DNA of 64,000 nucleotides, taken from the NCBI RefSeq assembly GCF_009389715.1, contig NC_052407.1, positions 4,777,154-4,841,153 of the forward strand, given 5' to 3'. The stretch is from Phoenix dactylifera. Its lineage: Eukaryota > Streptophyta > Magnoliopsida > Arecales > Arecaceae. The notes under the pieces are model-generated. The model saw nothing but the letters and a program-made list of their open reading frames with translations. It was not told the DNA's origin and did no database searches. Within the stretch, counting starts at the first letter, position 1. The number at the start of each line of letters is the position of its first letter. Shown one piece after another: positions 47,026-57,499 of this stretch. Made by a program: the position numbers and the translations under genes.

Positions 47026-47459
47026 TATCAAAAGAGAACTCCTGAACGAGGAAGATAGGAGGAGGAAGGTTATATATCAAGAAGGAGAACTTCTGAACAG
47101 GAGAAGGAAGATGATGAGAGGAAGAATACTACTTTTATTCCTCCAAAAGTCACACCTTACATGCATTGGATCTCTATTTATAAACAGGACTTAGTTACTG
47201 TACACAGTTGATACAACTCCACCAACTGAATTCAGTTGTTAGTTAGCTTCCTCTTTATCCCCATAAGCTCCAGCTCAGCACCAGCTCCTTATCGTAATCC
47301 ACATCAGCATATATGGTGGCATATCTGTGGCATATCAGGCGTATCAGCTGTATCATGAACAGTGCAATGAATAGAGAACTGAAAATTGTGAAAGTTCAGA
47401 TGATATATATATAAGCTGTTTTGGTTCAATGTACACCTCATAACCATTGGATTTCAATA
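47026..47459 (-). repeat. 5' LTR of the A/B copia element
   Basis: 434 bp; pairs with 42126-42587 and with the duplicated LTR at 38749-39160. Confidence 0.9.
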
Positions 47460-49590
47460 GAAAGACAAGGACAAACGAACAACTACAGTCTCTCTAGTCC
47501 TATTTTGTAAGCAGAGCATCTCATTTCATGGAAAAAGCAGGATGCTTCCGTCTCGTAGTATTTAAAAACTTAGGTTTAAGGGATCATAGCAACCTACTTT
47601 GGGTTACAGCCATCACTCAAGAACAATACGTAAAAGCCAGAAGAGAACTGCATATTTGTCCCCATACGTACGCGTAGTCCATCATGTAGCGTACTTTCTT
47701 CGCTTTTATCTCAAGTGGATTTACATCCCCGTTTCGTAGGAAAAGGGAAAGGTGTTTTGCAAGCCACACAGCAGATCTTTATGTTTAAACCCGCAACAGA
47801 GCTCATTTAAGCATGAAGTTAGTATGCATACGTAAACTGTTTCAGCCTTTAGCATAGCTGAAACCACCACTAAGTTACTCTCAGAATTTAAATCTATTTT
47901 ATTTGAGCTATGCAAAAACCTCTCAATTTAGATTCAAATAGGTCTATTTGTTTGTTTGTTTCGATTTTGTTAACTTAATGATTATACCATCCTATGCTTG
48001 CAAGAGTTTCTAGAGAATGTCTTGTATGGGGTTTGACTTGGATTTGAGATTGCATGCTAAGGTCAAACTTCTTATACGTTGTACCATTTCCATACGGGAT
48101 TCCCAAGTCTTCTCTCTCGTGGACTCTATGCTCAAGGCTGATTCATGTAAATTTGTGTTCTTTGTTTTCCGTGTTTAGTATAAGTTTGTTTTACTATCCT
48201 CTTCACAAAGAACCCTACTTTCTGGTATTTGCAACTTTGAATTAATATCCTTATTGGTGCATCTTCTGACTCGTAAGACCAGATCATAATACTGTATTAA
48301 TTGGGCCACCAAATGATCTGATGAGAGTACTGAGCCCTTTTCGCAAATCCAAACGAAAAAAATGATGCCACACACTGGTGTGAACGTGTCTAACATACAA
48401 GCAAGGTAGCCGTTTACTGATGCATAAGCTTACACATGGCCCATCTTATCCATTTTTTATAGACTCCGTTACTTGTCTTACATATCCAATTGACCTGCAT
48501 ATTAGTTAATTTAACCAGACTCAATTGTCTACAAGACTTTGTTCAAGTGATGCAAAACTGTATACATCATCTAAAGTTAGAGGAACTCAAAGTGCCACAT
48601 GCACAGCATGAGACTTGAATCTAGATTAATTTCTTCCTTGAAAAAGTCACCAAACCGCTGAGAGTGAGCCTCTTGGTTATATATTTCTCTTAATCTGGTT
48701 TCTTATTTCAATATTTCAAATGACTGATTTTTTTTTTCCGGTTTTTCTTCCTCTCACAAAATGAAAGGAACATTTATATTTAGAAAAGAACATTTATATT
48801 TTGCAAGGGGGAAAAAAAATATGGGACCAACAGGTTGATCGCTGAACGAGAATAATTACGCACCGTCTCATTGCATTGATTGGGGCAGCAAGCAGACATT
48901 GTCATAAAATACTAGTTAATGTAAGGGGTTCTACCGTGCACGATGCCACGTACAGTGCTTCTCTTGTAGCCAACTTATGTATACATTAATATATAAAGAT
49001 CTAGGAAATACCAAGCTAACATCTTACTAGAATTTCAAACCTCAGTCTTGTAATAGGATTAGTACTAAACTATGAGTGCTTTGGTGGCATTACGTGGTGA
49101 TGTAAAGAGGGAAGAACTCAGCAAGCATAAGTGCCAAAATAAACTCGATATTCTTAATCCTGACATTTAGGGTCGCCGCAGCACCTCATCCATATCCTCT
49201 ACTTTTTTATTTGACGTCTACGTCCATTATACCTCATAGAAGTCAACTTTTTTTAAATTTGCATTAAGTAAGACTTTGGATTTGTATTGTATGACAATCC
49301 CCTAACCTCCCATTCGCAATTGTTTGGCTAATGATCTATAAATAATTGTATCAAGTTGGCAGCTATTTTTAGCGCGCGCACCAGATGGATAACATTTCTT
49401 GACAAGTGGACAAGAAAAATGCGGTGCATAGAAATTAGGATATATAGTTACAGAAAGATTTGTGTATATTGAGCGACCTAAGCATATTTATATGATATCT
49501 TCCATGCTTCCATTAAGAATCTAGTAAAATTGTGAAAACGTGCAAATTTGTTGTCTATGTTTCATTTAAATACATCTGGCAAGACATACA
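47460..49590. repeat. block B, copy 2
   Basis: Matches 39161-41296 and 60386-62487. It starts with the right-hand GAAAG target copy of the copia element. A 2-base deletion near 48196 breaks the frame that stays open in copies 1 and 3. No gene. Confidence 0.88.
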
Positions 49591-50671
49591 TATGATGTTA
49601 CCTTTGAGCATCATTACAACTGGCTGGAAGGAGAGTAAAAACAAATAGGACTACCAAAAAATAAAAGCTCCATTAATTGGTTTTCTAAGCATTTGCCAAG
49701 TTGAGAAGGATGTGATCGTACCGGCATTAGAGAATTAAATCCCGTTTAGAATTCATGGTTAGCATGGGATAGATGACCTTCTAGGTAGTCCTCATCTTGG
49801 AACTTTAGATATTTGCATTAAAAAGAAAAGTTAAACCAATATGGCCCTCTTAAGACTTTTATTTTAAGAAGAAAAATAGGTTACTTCTTTGCTTCATATC
49901 ATAAGGAAATAAAAACAGAGAAAATACATGATATGACCAGTTCAAGCACATAGATTTGAAATACAGAAACTTAGGAAGAGAAGATGCAAAAGCCATTGAG
50001 GGCCACTCTAGCCAGTAGAGAGAAATACCAGCACGGATATTTGAAGGTTGACTGACTTTGGATTGAAAGATAAGTTTGTTTCTTTCTAGTTGAATTTGCT
50101 ATAAAATAGCCCATAATTCATAAATATCATCCAGATTTCTGATTTTTAGAAACAGGTTCCTTGGTAAGAATTCTAGAGATCTTAAAACTAATTTGGCTGC
50201 CCCAATTAGCTTGGTTTATGGCTAAAGAAATCACATATCTGCTCTCTCTCTTTTTTTGGTACATAAATCACATATAAACTAGCTCGATAAGGTAGGCTGC
50301 TTCCCCTTCCCTCCATTGAAGACAGTACTGGTCCAAGCTCCTTCCTTTCCAATATGAATATGAGCTCCCCGAGTGCTTTCTTCAGGTGTGTTGGGACCCG
50401 AGTGCAGTTCAGGTTGCAGTTATTGGTCAATCGGATCAGTGCATGCATTGTAGGGTTCAATAAATTTCTGGTAAATGGAGTTGTGTGGTCTCGGTTATTT
50501 ACGGAGATAACTGTCCTTCCAAGAGAGAGAGTTTATGGGCTGATCAGAGGGTGCACAGAGGAGAGGTTAATGGTTGAAGGCTGGGCCAATAAAGAAATGA
50601 AAAGGTGGGCAAGGAAACAAGTTGGCCTTGGTTGAGAAATTCAACGCCTCGGCCGAAAAAGCATGCATACC

Positions 50672-50707
<36 letters not shown>

Positions 50708-50714
50708 TATATTC
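49591..50714. other. intergenic DNA, no gene recognised
   Basis: Single-copy within this window. Plus-strand frame 50354-50635 is open for 93 codons but resembles nothing known to me. A TA microsatellite lies at 50668-50706. Confidence 0.35.
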
Positions 50715-51925
50715 GTACCCGCACACATATAAAGAGAGAGAGATCTACTACGACCTGCTCAGGTTTAGGTTTGATGATGGAAGTTCTATGTCGATGTTTC
50801 GAGCAATTGAATGTAATCTACTACTTATAAACTATCTACATATGAAAAATATGTCATTTATATATAGATTCCGAGCCTATGTATCTACCGGTCAAAAATA
50901 ATATAAACTATTAAATTTATTGGCCACTTGATGCATAGACTAAGAGTCTCCAAATTATTTGATTTTTGGTATATAATCTGTTTAGGCATAGTGGATTACA
51001 TCTAACAACTTTGATTAAGTGAAGATCGCTCTGCTAGTAGACATTTACACTTCTAATATTAAATAATCATCCTAGCTATCTATTTTTTTTTGCATCATGT
51101 AAGATGGTGCAAGATTAGATCTAGTTTCTAAATTGTTTGATCAATAACAAGTCGATACTTTATATATGCTTACTAACTTATTTATATTTGTTCTAATAAT
51201 TCTATTGCCGACATCAATGTTTTAAAAAAGAAAACTGTTCTAGTTGCCTTTGTATATTTTGCATGTAGGACTATAGTGGATAAGATCAACTAATGAGTTA
51301 GTATTGAATATAAACAAGTCAGAACTTCCCATTTGGCTATTAAGTTTTGCTTGTATATTTCAAACAATTGAATTGGTAGCATCAGCAATTTGAAAGGCAA
51401 TTGTTGGTTTTGGCAGCCCACGTTTTTCAACGTGGAGGTATAAATTGGTATTGAAAACGGCAAGTTGGTGCTTTCTACTAACTTAAGAGGAGGATATATA
51501 CTTTTTTAGACATTATCTAAATTCTCGTTATGCATATTATATTTTTGAATTATGATCTTCGAAAGTGAATTGATCTCTAGGTGGCCTAGGCCATGGAAGC
51601 CTTGTCCACTACCCAATTTACTGACTATAGTATTTTAGAGGTTTAATATCATTTAGGTTCATGAAGAGGAGGATTGGGAAGCATTTTCAAATTAGTTCTA
51701 AGAAGTTATAAGAGATACAATTATTAGGAAAGATCATGCGATATTACATCGAAAATAATAGCTAGAAGTGGTTTAGTTTCACTGCAATATTGGAATGTAA
51801 TCTCTAGTTCTCTTCGGGGGAATTAGAGATGAAATTGAGACTTGTGATTAAGATTGTAATTTCCACGCAATGAATTCTCATAATGGTGCTGCTTCGGAAT
51901 TTCGAAATGTGATAGTGGAAAATAA

Positions 51926-51951
51926 GGGGGGGGGGGGGGGGGGGGGGGGGG
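51926..51951 (+). repeat. 26-base poly-G tract
   Basis: Paralogue of the 48-base tract at 12454-12501; followed by TGGGG. Confidence 0.95.
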
Positions 51952-52269
51952 TGGGGAACGAAAAATGAAGCCACAATGAGAACTTTCTACTGCATACAGC
52001 TGTCCTACGCGAACTTACAATTGAATTTGTCCAATCAGAGCACCACACGTGGAAGTCTTGATAGCTCGTCTGAAGTGGTAATGGCACAAAAGTAAAAATT
52101 ACGAGTAAATATCTCGGGGAGGCTCTCGGTAATGATTCATCCAATGATACACCATTCAAATCTAATTGGACATTATGGGTGGCAACCTACAACCTCTCTC
52201 AAAAAAAAAACTAGTTAGAATGTGTTAATTTCATTCATTGGCGTTACATAAGTACCTAAGATCTCCTTA

Positions 52270-52725
52270 TATGAGTAGTGTGTGTGCTTAGTCCCATATT
52301 GTCTACACATTATTTAGATCTTGAGTACTTATATAGAGCCAAAAACTTGAATACTACCTTCCGGCTAGCCTTCGTGATTAAAATTCGGAGTTGTTACAAA
52401 TAGTATTAGAGCAAATGCGACCTATGAGTTATGTAGACTAAGGAACACTATAGCACGAGTCTATTTGGATAGACTATGAGTTGATTGTAGTGTTTGGGAT
52501 TAGATCTATGGTAGTTGTGTTTGAATTTGAACTAATTAATGTAGACCCTTAATCTGGCGAGGATGTCAAGATTTAAATAGAGGAAGTGTATAAGAACCCA
52601 TAGGAGCATATGTTTAGTTTCACATCAGCTATGTACTGTATAGATCTTAAAAAATTATATAGGGCTAAGAAATCAGAATAACATGCTTTCTGGTTAGCAT
52701 TTAACATAGATTATGTGTCCCAACA
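52270..52725 (+). mobile_element. TRIM relic in duplication copy 2
   Basis: Paralogue of 12804-13263. Terminal repeats at about 52270-52398 and 52589-52725. Confidence 0.7.
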
Positions 52726-53109
52726 TTTTAGTACTATTTAAAAAAATATATAAGTATTTTCAATGACACCAAAATCCTCAGCTGATAACACATACAAATA
52801 ATGGATACAACTCCATATCCATTATTTACATAGCCATGTTTAAGAACACAGATCCCCCTTTTATTTATCTATTGAAGTAGATTGATACAACTCCAGGTGT
52901 AAACCACCATGGGAAACGGGAACAAAAAACATATTACAATGTAACAAGCGACGAGGGGAACAAAGTTCAGCCCCATCAAGATGAGATCAGCTTTGCAGCA
53001 TACCAAGCAAACATCACATTAGAACGACCAACCGGATCAATAGCTTGCTCGAATTGCCAATGCCTCGAACAAGGGGCAACCAAGGCATGGCAGGCCATAT
53101 CCCATCACC

Positions 53110-53688
53110 CTACTCAGAGGATAAGGCGTGAGCCCCTTCCGCAACCTCCGCGGCTTCTTGGGCCTCCAAAGCTTCTTCTGCATCGCTTAAATATGGGCGA
53201 CGTCCGGATATGTTGCCCGGGGGGTTGTAGCTGCATATGATGAAATAGTTACCATTGTTGCACCGCACGCGTGCGCAGCCGACCCGCACCGACTCACGCC
53301 ACACCACCTGAGTGTAGTGACCGCAGACCTTCCCCCGTGCGCAGGTGTTGCTCCGGTAGTTGTAGAACCGCCGCTCGTCCACCCATGCGCCCACCGCACG
53401 CGCCGCGGTGGCGATGCTAGGGGAGCTCATGTAGAGGTTCTCGCCGTAGCGGCCGCCGGAGTGAATCAGCCGGCAGTCGCGGGCCCTCTGGTTAGCATAG
53501 TTGAGAGCGTAGCGCTCCAGGGTGGTGTCCCATCTCATGGGGGGCACGCGCGCGCCGACGGCCCTTCGGGCATCGTTGTGGGGGCGGAGGTAGTCCTCGG
53601 GGGAGTTCTGGGCGACGGATGGATTGGTGAAGGAGAGGCATATGGCACTTATTGCTGCCAAGGCCAAGCCAAGTTTCGAGAACCCCAT
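53110..53688 (-). CDS. PR-1 protein with 26-residue acidic C-terminal tail: PR1-c
   Basis: 192 residues, single exon, GC-rich. Signal peptide 1-26 (NPSVA before QNSPEDYL). All tetrad residues are present: H76 (LIHS), E83 (GENL), E105 (VDER) and H124 (GHYTQ). Core cysteines are at 72, 116, 122, 138, 143 and 152. CSYN is followed by PPGNISGRRPY (156-166), the CAPE-type peptide at which most PR-1 proteins end. Here translation continues for 26 residues rich in Ala and Glu (LSDAEEALEAQEAAEV and onward) before the stop at 53110. In released-peptide models the CAPE sequence would need a second cut. The start is the only in-frame ATG before the signal peptide. A TATA box lies about 69 bases upstream, and a possible poly(A) signal (minus strand, 52860-52865) is about 245 bases past the stop. 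Sister to PR1-d (shared MGFSKL start and tail). Confidence 0.95.
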   Translation of the reverse strand: MGFSKLGLALAAISAICLSFTNPSVAQNSPEDYLRPHNDARRAVGARVPPMRWDTTLERYALNYANQRARDCRLIHSGGRYGENLYMSSPSIATAARAVGAWVDERRFYNYRSNTCARGKVCGHYTQVVWRESVRVGCARVRCNNGNYFIICSYNPPGNISGRRPYLSDAEEALEAQEAAEVAEGAHALSSE

Positions 53689-53756
53689 TCGTTTGTTCGA
53701 TATTTGCAGTATACCAGGAAGGAAGACTGCTTTCTCGAGGCTGCGAGTTCGAGCGA

Positions 53757-53764
53757 TTTTATAA
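53757..53764 (-). promoter_or_regulatory. TATA box of PR1-c
   Basis: TTATAAAA on the minus strand, about 69 bases before the ATG; slightly different from the TATAAATA of its relatives. Confidence 0.65.
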
Positions 53765-53802
53765 CAATGGATCGGGTTTCAAGGCATGTTCTTTCCTCTC
53801 TT

Positions 53803-53819
53803 CGCGGCAAATTGTGCCA
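53803..53819 (-). promoter_or_regulatory. conserved palindromic promoter motif of PR1-c
   Basis: CGCGGCAAATTGTGCCA on the plus strand, with GGCA/TGCC arms around AATTG. The same motif (AATTC centre) lies upstream of PR1-d at 56979-56995 and in the block A copies at 41721-41737 and 59981-59997. It is 115-131 bases before the ATG here. Function unknown. Confidence 0.5.
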
Positions 53820-54534
53820 CTAATTACGTGGAGGTTAAGTTGCCTTACATCACGCAAACTTTTTTTTTTTTTGAAAAAAAGATTATGTATTCTCCGGCTG
53901 CAACAAGGATAAGTTATTTTATTTTTAATTTAATATAGTTGCTTAAGATATAAAACAAGTCTGAGACTTTTCGGATGAATCTGGACCTGTATTTTAAGTC
54001 CGTCAAGTTGGTTCGGACTTGAAATGCGAGCATGGTTGTTAAAAGGGCTGGACTCGGGTTTAGCTCTGAAAGCCCGGCTCGAGCCCGGCCGGCCCGGATT
54101 TATATAGTATTATAAAGTTTTTATTTGTTTTGATGGTACAAAATTTGAAAGTTAAGTGTGTGGCCTTTTCCTGATTAATGCAATAAAAAGGGCATAGTCG
54201 TCACGAAGGATGGAGCAGGCCTTTGCGAAGTCGTGCTATAATTAACTCACCCAAGTACGTTCAAGTGTTATGCATGTATTAACTGATTGGCTTAATGAGT
54301 GTCGTTAATAGGACAAACACCATAAAACATCCAGTCAAACCATAATTTTTTGACTTGATTATAGGGGGCTAACCATGTGGATGATTATGGTGGGAACATG
54401 GAGTGGGTGACTTTGCAAGTTGGGAGGCATAGCTACCGCCCCAATGGGTCAAGGTACTGCAGGCTTTTGAAGTTTATTTTTAAATGTTTTTAAATTAAAA
54501 GAAAAATTTATGAAGCTTAAGGCCGGCGATGAGG

Positions 54535-55210
54535 AGAAATTGGATGTGATAGCTGCTTTGATGAATTGCAAAAAAGACACCCTATCTTTTACTTACTTGG
54601 GCCTGCCACTATTAGACAAGAAACTTATGAGACAATGTTGGCTTCCGCTATTAGGAAAGATAAGTAGGAGATTGGCTACTTGAAAAAGGAAGATTTCTCT
54701 TATTGGGGGTTGGCTTACCCTTATTAATAGTGTGATGTGAGCTCTTCCATCTTGCTATATGTCAGTGTTTAGATTACTAAAATGGATCCTTAAGAGGATT
54801 GATTAGATGCGGCGTGCATTCCTTTAGAAGGGAGTGGGCAAAGTTAGAGGCTTCCATTACTTGGTGAATTAAGATTTGGTGTGTAGGTCCAAGAAACAAG
54901 AAGGGATGGGAATAAAAAATATTGAGCAGATGAACCTAACATTTCTTGCAAAATAGGCTTGGAAGTTATTGTAGGTCACTGGCTCTCCTTGGTGGAAGCT
55001 TATTCAAAAAGTTTACTATCAGAGGAAGAAATTTGGGATGAGAATTTTAAAAACTCTTAGAAGCTTGTACCCTATTTGGAAAAACATCAGCAAACAACTT
55101 GAAGCCTTTTGGAACTGCTTGTAGTTTAAATTGGGAAAGGACACGAACATTCGCTTTTGGGAGGATAGCTGGCTGGGGCCCTTGAAGCTCTCTCTTTGTT
55201 TACTGCGCTC
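54535..55210 (+). pseudogene. LINE reverse transcriptase C-terminal fragment
   Basis: With frameshifts and stops, translation gives FTYLGLPLLDKK, WLPLLGKISRRLATWKRK, ISLIGGWLTLINSV, ALPSCYMSVFRLLKW, KQEGMGIKNIEQMNLTFLAK and NIRFWEDSWLGPLKL. These are the ordered motifs of the C-terminal part of plant LINE (non-LTR) reverse transcriptases. Neither the N-terminal endonuclease nor a poly(A) tail is present. An old 5'-truncated and 3'-eroded copy. Confidence 0.8.
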
Positions 55211-56186
55211 TATGCTAATGCAGTAAGGTAGAACTGCACGGTTGCCTCACAGTAGTCATGGAGAACACTCTCTTAAAAGTTAAAGTAAGAGGACCTCTTA
55301 CAAGACAACAGATGGATCAATTATATATCCTCAAAGAAGCTGTCTCTCTCATGTAAACCGTCTCAAATTGACGATGTCCCCTGGTAGAAACTCTCACAAA
55401 GAGGTTGACCCTCATTTCAAACTTTGTAATAACTTCGCAACATTGGCGCCGCACGTTGAGAGACATTAATTTATCTTTTTAGAAAAAACGTTGACTCATA
55501 TCAGGATGTAGAGCTTATATAATTGCACATCGAAAATACAGAGACCCTTCAATTTACTTATATATATATATATAGTTGCAGTACATAGCACACTATGTTC
55601 GAGACGCCAACTATGTTTGGCTTGCTATCATGATGGGCAACAGCCATCTAGTTTTAAAGTAGTCAACACATCACCGATTCAAACATGCTCAGCCTTCTAT
55701 GGTGCAAAATATGCACCGCAGGGCATCGGCAATTAACATACACGTCTTAGGCCCTACTTACATGACAGCACACGATAACTGAGAACTCGAGCTCACTCGT
55801 TCGAATCATGCGTCATGTGCCTTTGTTCTCATGCAAAGTTTTTGGATCCGGTGGCGCATGTTCTAATGCAAGTGCTCCTAAAATTTTACTAGTAGAAGGA
55901 CAGCTGGAGGAAATACGTAAACGCAATCCTACACGTGCATAGTTTTTTTGCTTATGAGACCATGCAAGCCTACACGTGGCACATAAGGACCCATAAACTC
56001 CCCTTTCATTTATTTGAGAGGAAATACGTAAACACAATCCTTGGTATGCTACCAAGGAGGGATATATGCATACACACACATAGAGCAACGTTACGACAGC
56101 TATATAAGCTTCAACCCATCACTACGTACGGGTCGGCTACATAGCACAGCAATCGAACTTCACTAAACAAGCAAGCGAGAAAGGGG
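55211..56186. other. 3' flank of PR1-d and intergenic DNA
   Basis: AT-rich near 55560 (short TA tract), then mixed sequence with two copies of GAGGAAATACGTAAACRCAATCCT (about 55908 and 56019). The part close to 56186 is the likely 3' untranslated region of PR1-d. No gene. Confidence 0.4.
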
Positions 56187-56219
56187 ATGCACAGGGGGTG
56201 GGGCTATATCACCCTCCTA

Positions 56220-56846
56220 TCACACTACTTGAGCAACAACGTCCTCCACCACGTCCACACCTTCTTCCTCGGCCATCTCCATGGTTTCTTCCACTGCCAC
56301 TTCAACAAGCTCCTCCATGGCACCTTCCGCAGCCTCCATTGCTTCCTCACGGGTGCAAGGGTATGGCCGCTGTCCTGGCCTGTTGCCGGGGGGGAAGTAG
56401 ACGCATATGATGAAGTAGTTACCATTTTTGCACCTAATGCGTGCGCAACCAAGCTGCGTCGATGCTTTCCACACCACCTGCGTGTAGTGCGAGCATGTCT
56501 TCCCCGCAGCACAAGTGTTGGAGGGGCAGCGGTAGTTCCGCTTCTCGCTCACCCAAGACGCCACCGCAGCGGAGGCGGTGACCCTGCCGATGTAAATGTT
56601 CGAGCCGTAGCGGCTTCCGGGTGGGGGAACATTCCTGCAGTCCCGGACATGCTGCATGGCGTACCTCCGGGCAAAGTTTTCCAGAGTCCTGTTCCACTTC
56701 AGGGGGCCCACGCGCACTGCCGCTCGGGCGGCGTTGTGGGGGCGGAGATATTCTTGTTGGTTATCCTGGGCTTGGGCGAGGTGGGCAGTGGAAACGTAAA
56801 TAGCACTCACTATAGCGAGAGCCAATGCAAGCTTCGAGAACCCCAT
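56220..56846 (-). CDS. PR-1-like protein with two tetrad losses and 46-residue acidic tail: PR1-d
   Basis: 208 residues, single exon. Signal peptide 1-26 (LAQA before QDNQQEYLRPHN). The CAP fold is well kept (HNAAR 37-41, HYTQVVW 120-126, LGCARIRC 132-139, YFIIC 144-148). In the tetrad, E101 (SEK) and H120 (SHYTQ) remain, but the first His is gone (NVPPPGS at 72-78 where relatives have LIHSGG) and Glu is Ser (GSN, S82). Core cysteines are at 70, 112, 118, 134, 139 and 148, with two extra, C107 and C164. After VYF and PPGNRPGQRPY (152-162, CAPE-like) comes a 46-residue tail of Glu, Ala, Val and Met that could form an amphipathic acidic helix. A TATA box lies 61 bases upstream. The frame is clean, so it is probably expressed. 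Its upstream region is the source or sister of the A blocks. Confidence 0.93.
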   Translation of the reverse strand: MGFSKLALALAIVSAIYVSTAHLAQAQDNQQEYLRPHNAARAAVRVGPLKWNRTLENFARRYAMQHVRDCRNVPPPGSRYGSNIYIGRVTASAAVASWVSEKRNYRCPSNTCAAGKTCSHYTQVVWKASTQLGCARIRCKNGNYFIICVYFPPGNRPGQRPYPCTREEAMEAAEGAMEELVEVAVEETMEMAEEEGVDVVEDVVAQVV

Positions 56847-56906
56847 TGTCGTTGGTGCAAGAGCGGAAGAGTGTGTGATGGGTGAGAAGGCGAGGGTGGC
56901 TGGTGG

Positions 56907-56914
56907 TATTTATA
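56907..56914 (-). promoter_or_regulatory. TATA box of PR1-d
   Basis: TATAAATA on the minus strand, 61 bases before the ATG. Confidence 0.75.
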
Positions 56915-56978
56915 GATGCGGAGGAAAAATTATTAGGTAGACTTAGTCTATCCTGTGGAGGGCATCGCGCCCTTTATT

Positions 56979-57490
56979 CGCGGCAAATTCTGCCAGGTTA
57001 GGTAGTCTTCCATCACTGCTGTTTAATCTATATAGCCATAACAATCGATGCTCCCAATCAAGTAAACATGGTTATATAGGCTTATGATTCTTTAAGATAA
57101 GGGTTCTTGGAAGTTTTGTGTAGAGACTTAGTTAAGGTATCTCCATGAAGATGTGGAAACTTGTGTTCAACAAAGGGAAGGAAAGCCATGCTGCTCTTAC
57201 GCGAGCTCTGGCAGCTCTGCTCTCAGTCATCATTTTCGCTTTCTTGGTTTACAGAGTAAAAAAAAGGTTTAAAAGATGAAAGGAAATGAATATAGAGGTT
57301 TACAAAGATGAAAAAAATTAAAAATAGAGATTTACAAAGATGAAAGGCAAGGACAGATGGACATCTACGGTCTCCAATATATGCAGAACATCACATTTCA
57401 TGGAAAAACCGGATGCTCCCGGCCCGTAGTATTTAAAAACTTGGTTTGAGGGATAATAGCAACCTACTTTGGGTTACAACCATCACCCAA
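56979..57490. repeat. block A copy 2 with first part of block B (PR1-d upstream region)
   Basis: From CGCGGCAAATTCTGCC onward it matches block A at 41721 and 59981, and then, across an uninterrupted GAAAG (57342-57346), the first 145 bases of block B. This is the only copy still attached to a PR-1 gene. It ends where a copia fragment begins. Confidence 0.85.
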
Positions 57491-57499
57491 AATCAAGCT

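Larger units (their letters stand above)
42126..47459 (-). mobile_element. Ty1/copia retrotransposon inserted between blocks A and B
   Basis: 5334 bp, minus strand. LTRs at 47026-47459 (5') and 42126-42587 (3'). The target duplication GAAAG is perfect (42121-42125 and 47460-47464). The empty site is preserved in block copies at 57342-57346 and 60381-60385. The primer-binding site (TATCAGAGCAAG, minus strand, about 47012-47023) is of the initiator-Met type, and a purine tract (TTTTGAGGGAGAG, minus) abuts the 3' LTR. The 3' LTR has gained an extra tandem repeat of a TAATTAACTGAATTCAGTT unit. Confidence 0.93.
50715..54530. repeat. segmental duplication, copy 2 (contains PR1-c)
   Basis: Partner of 11160-14230. 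Collinear from ATAAAGAGAGAGAGATCTAC through the poly-G and TRIM relic to CATACAAATAAT (52800). PR1-c and its flanks (to about 53823) are unmatched in copy 1. Collinearity then resumes through TATTCTCCGGCTGCAACA. A 320-base stretch (54014-54370) is also only in this copy. The match ends near 54530. Confidence 0.85.

Noticed and set aside
56187..56885. 232-codon open frame on the plus strand across PR1-d
   Set aside because: It is the antisense of a GC-rich coding region, with no domain. The opposite frame has the PR-1 motifs, signal peptide and TATA box. The same applies to the antisense frames over PR1-a, PR1-b and PR1-c.
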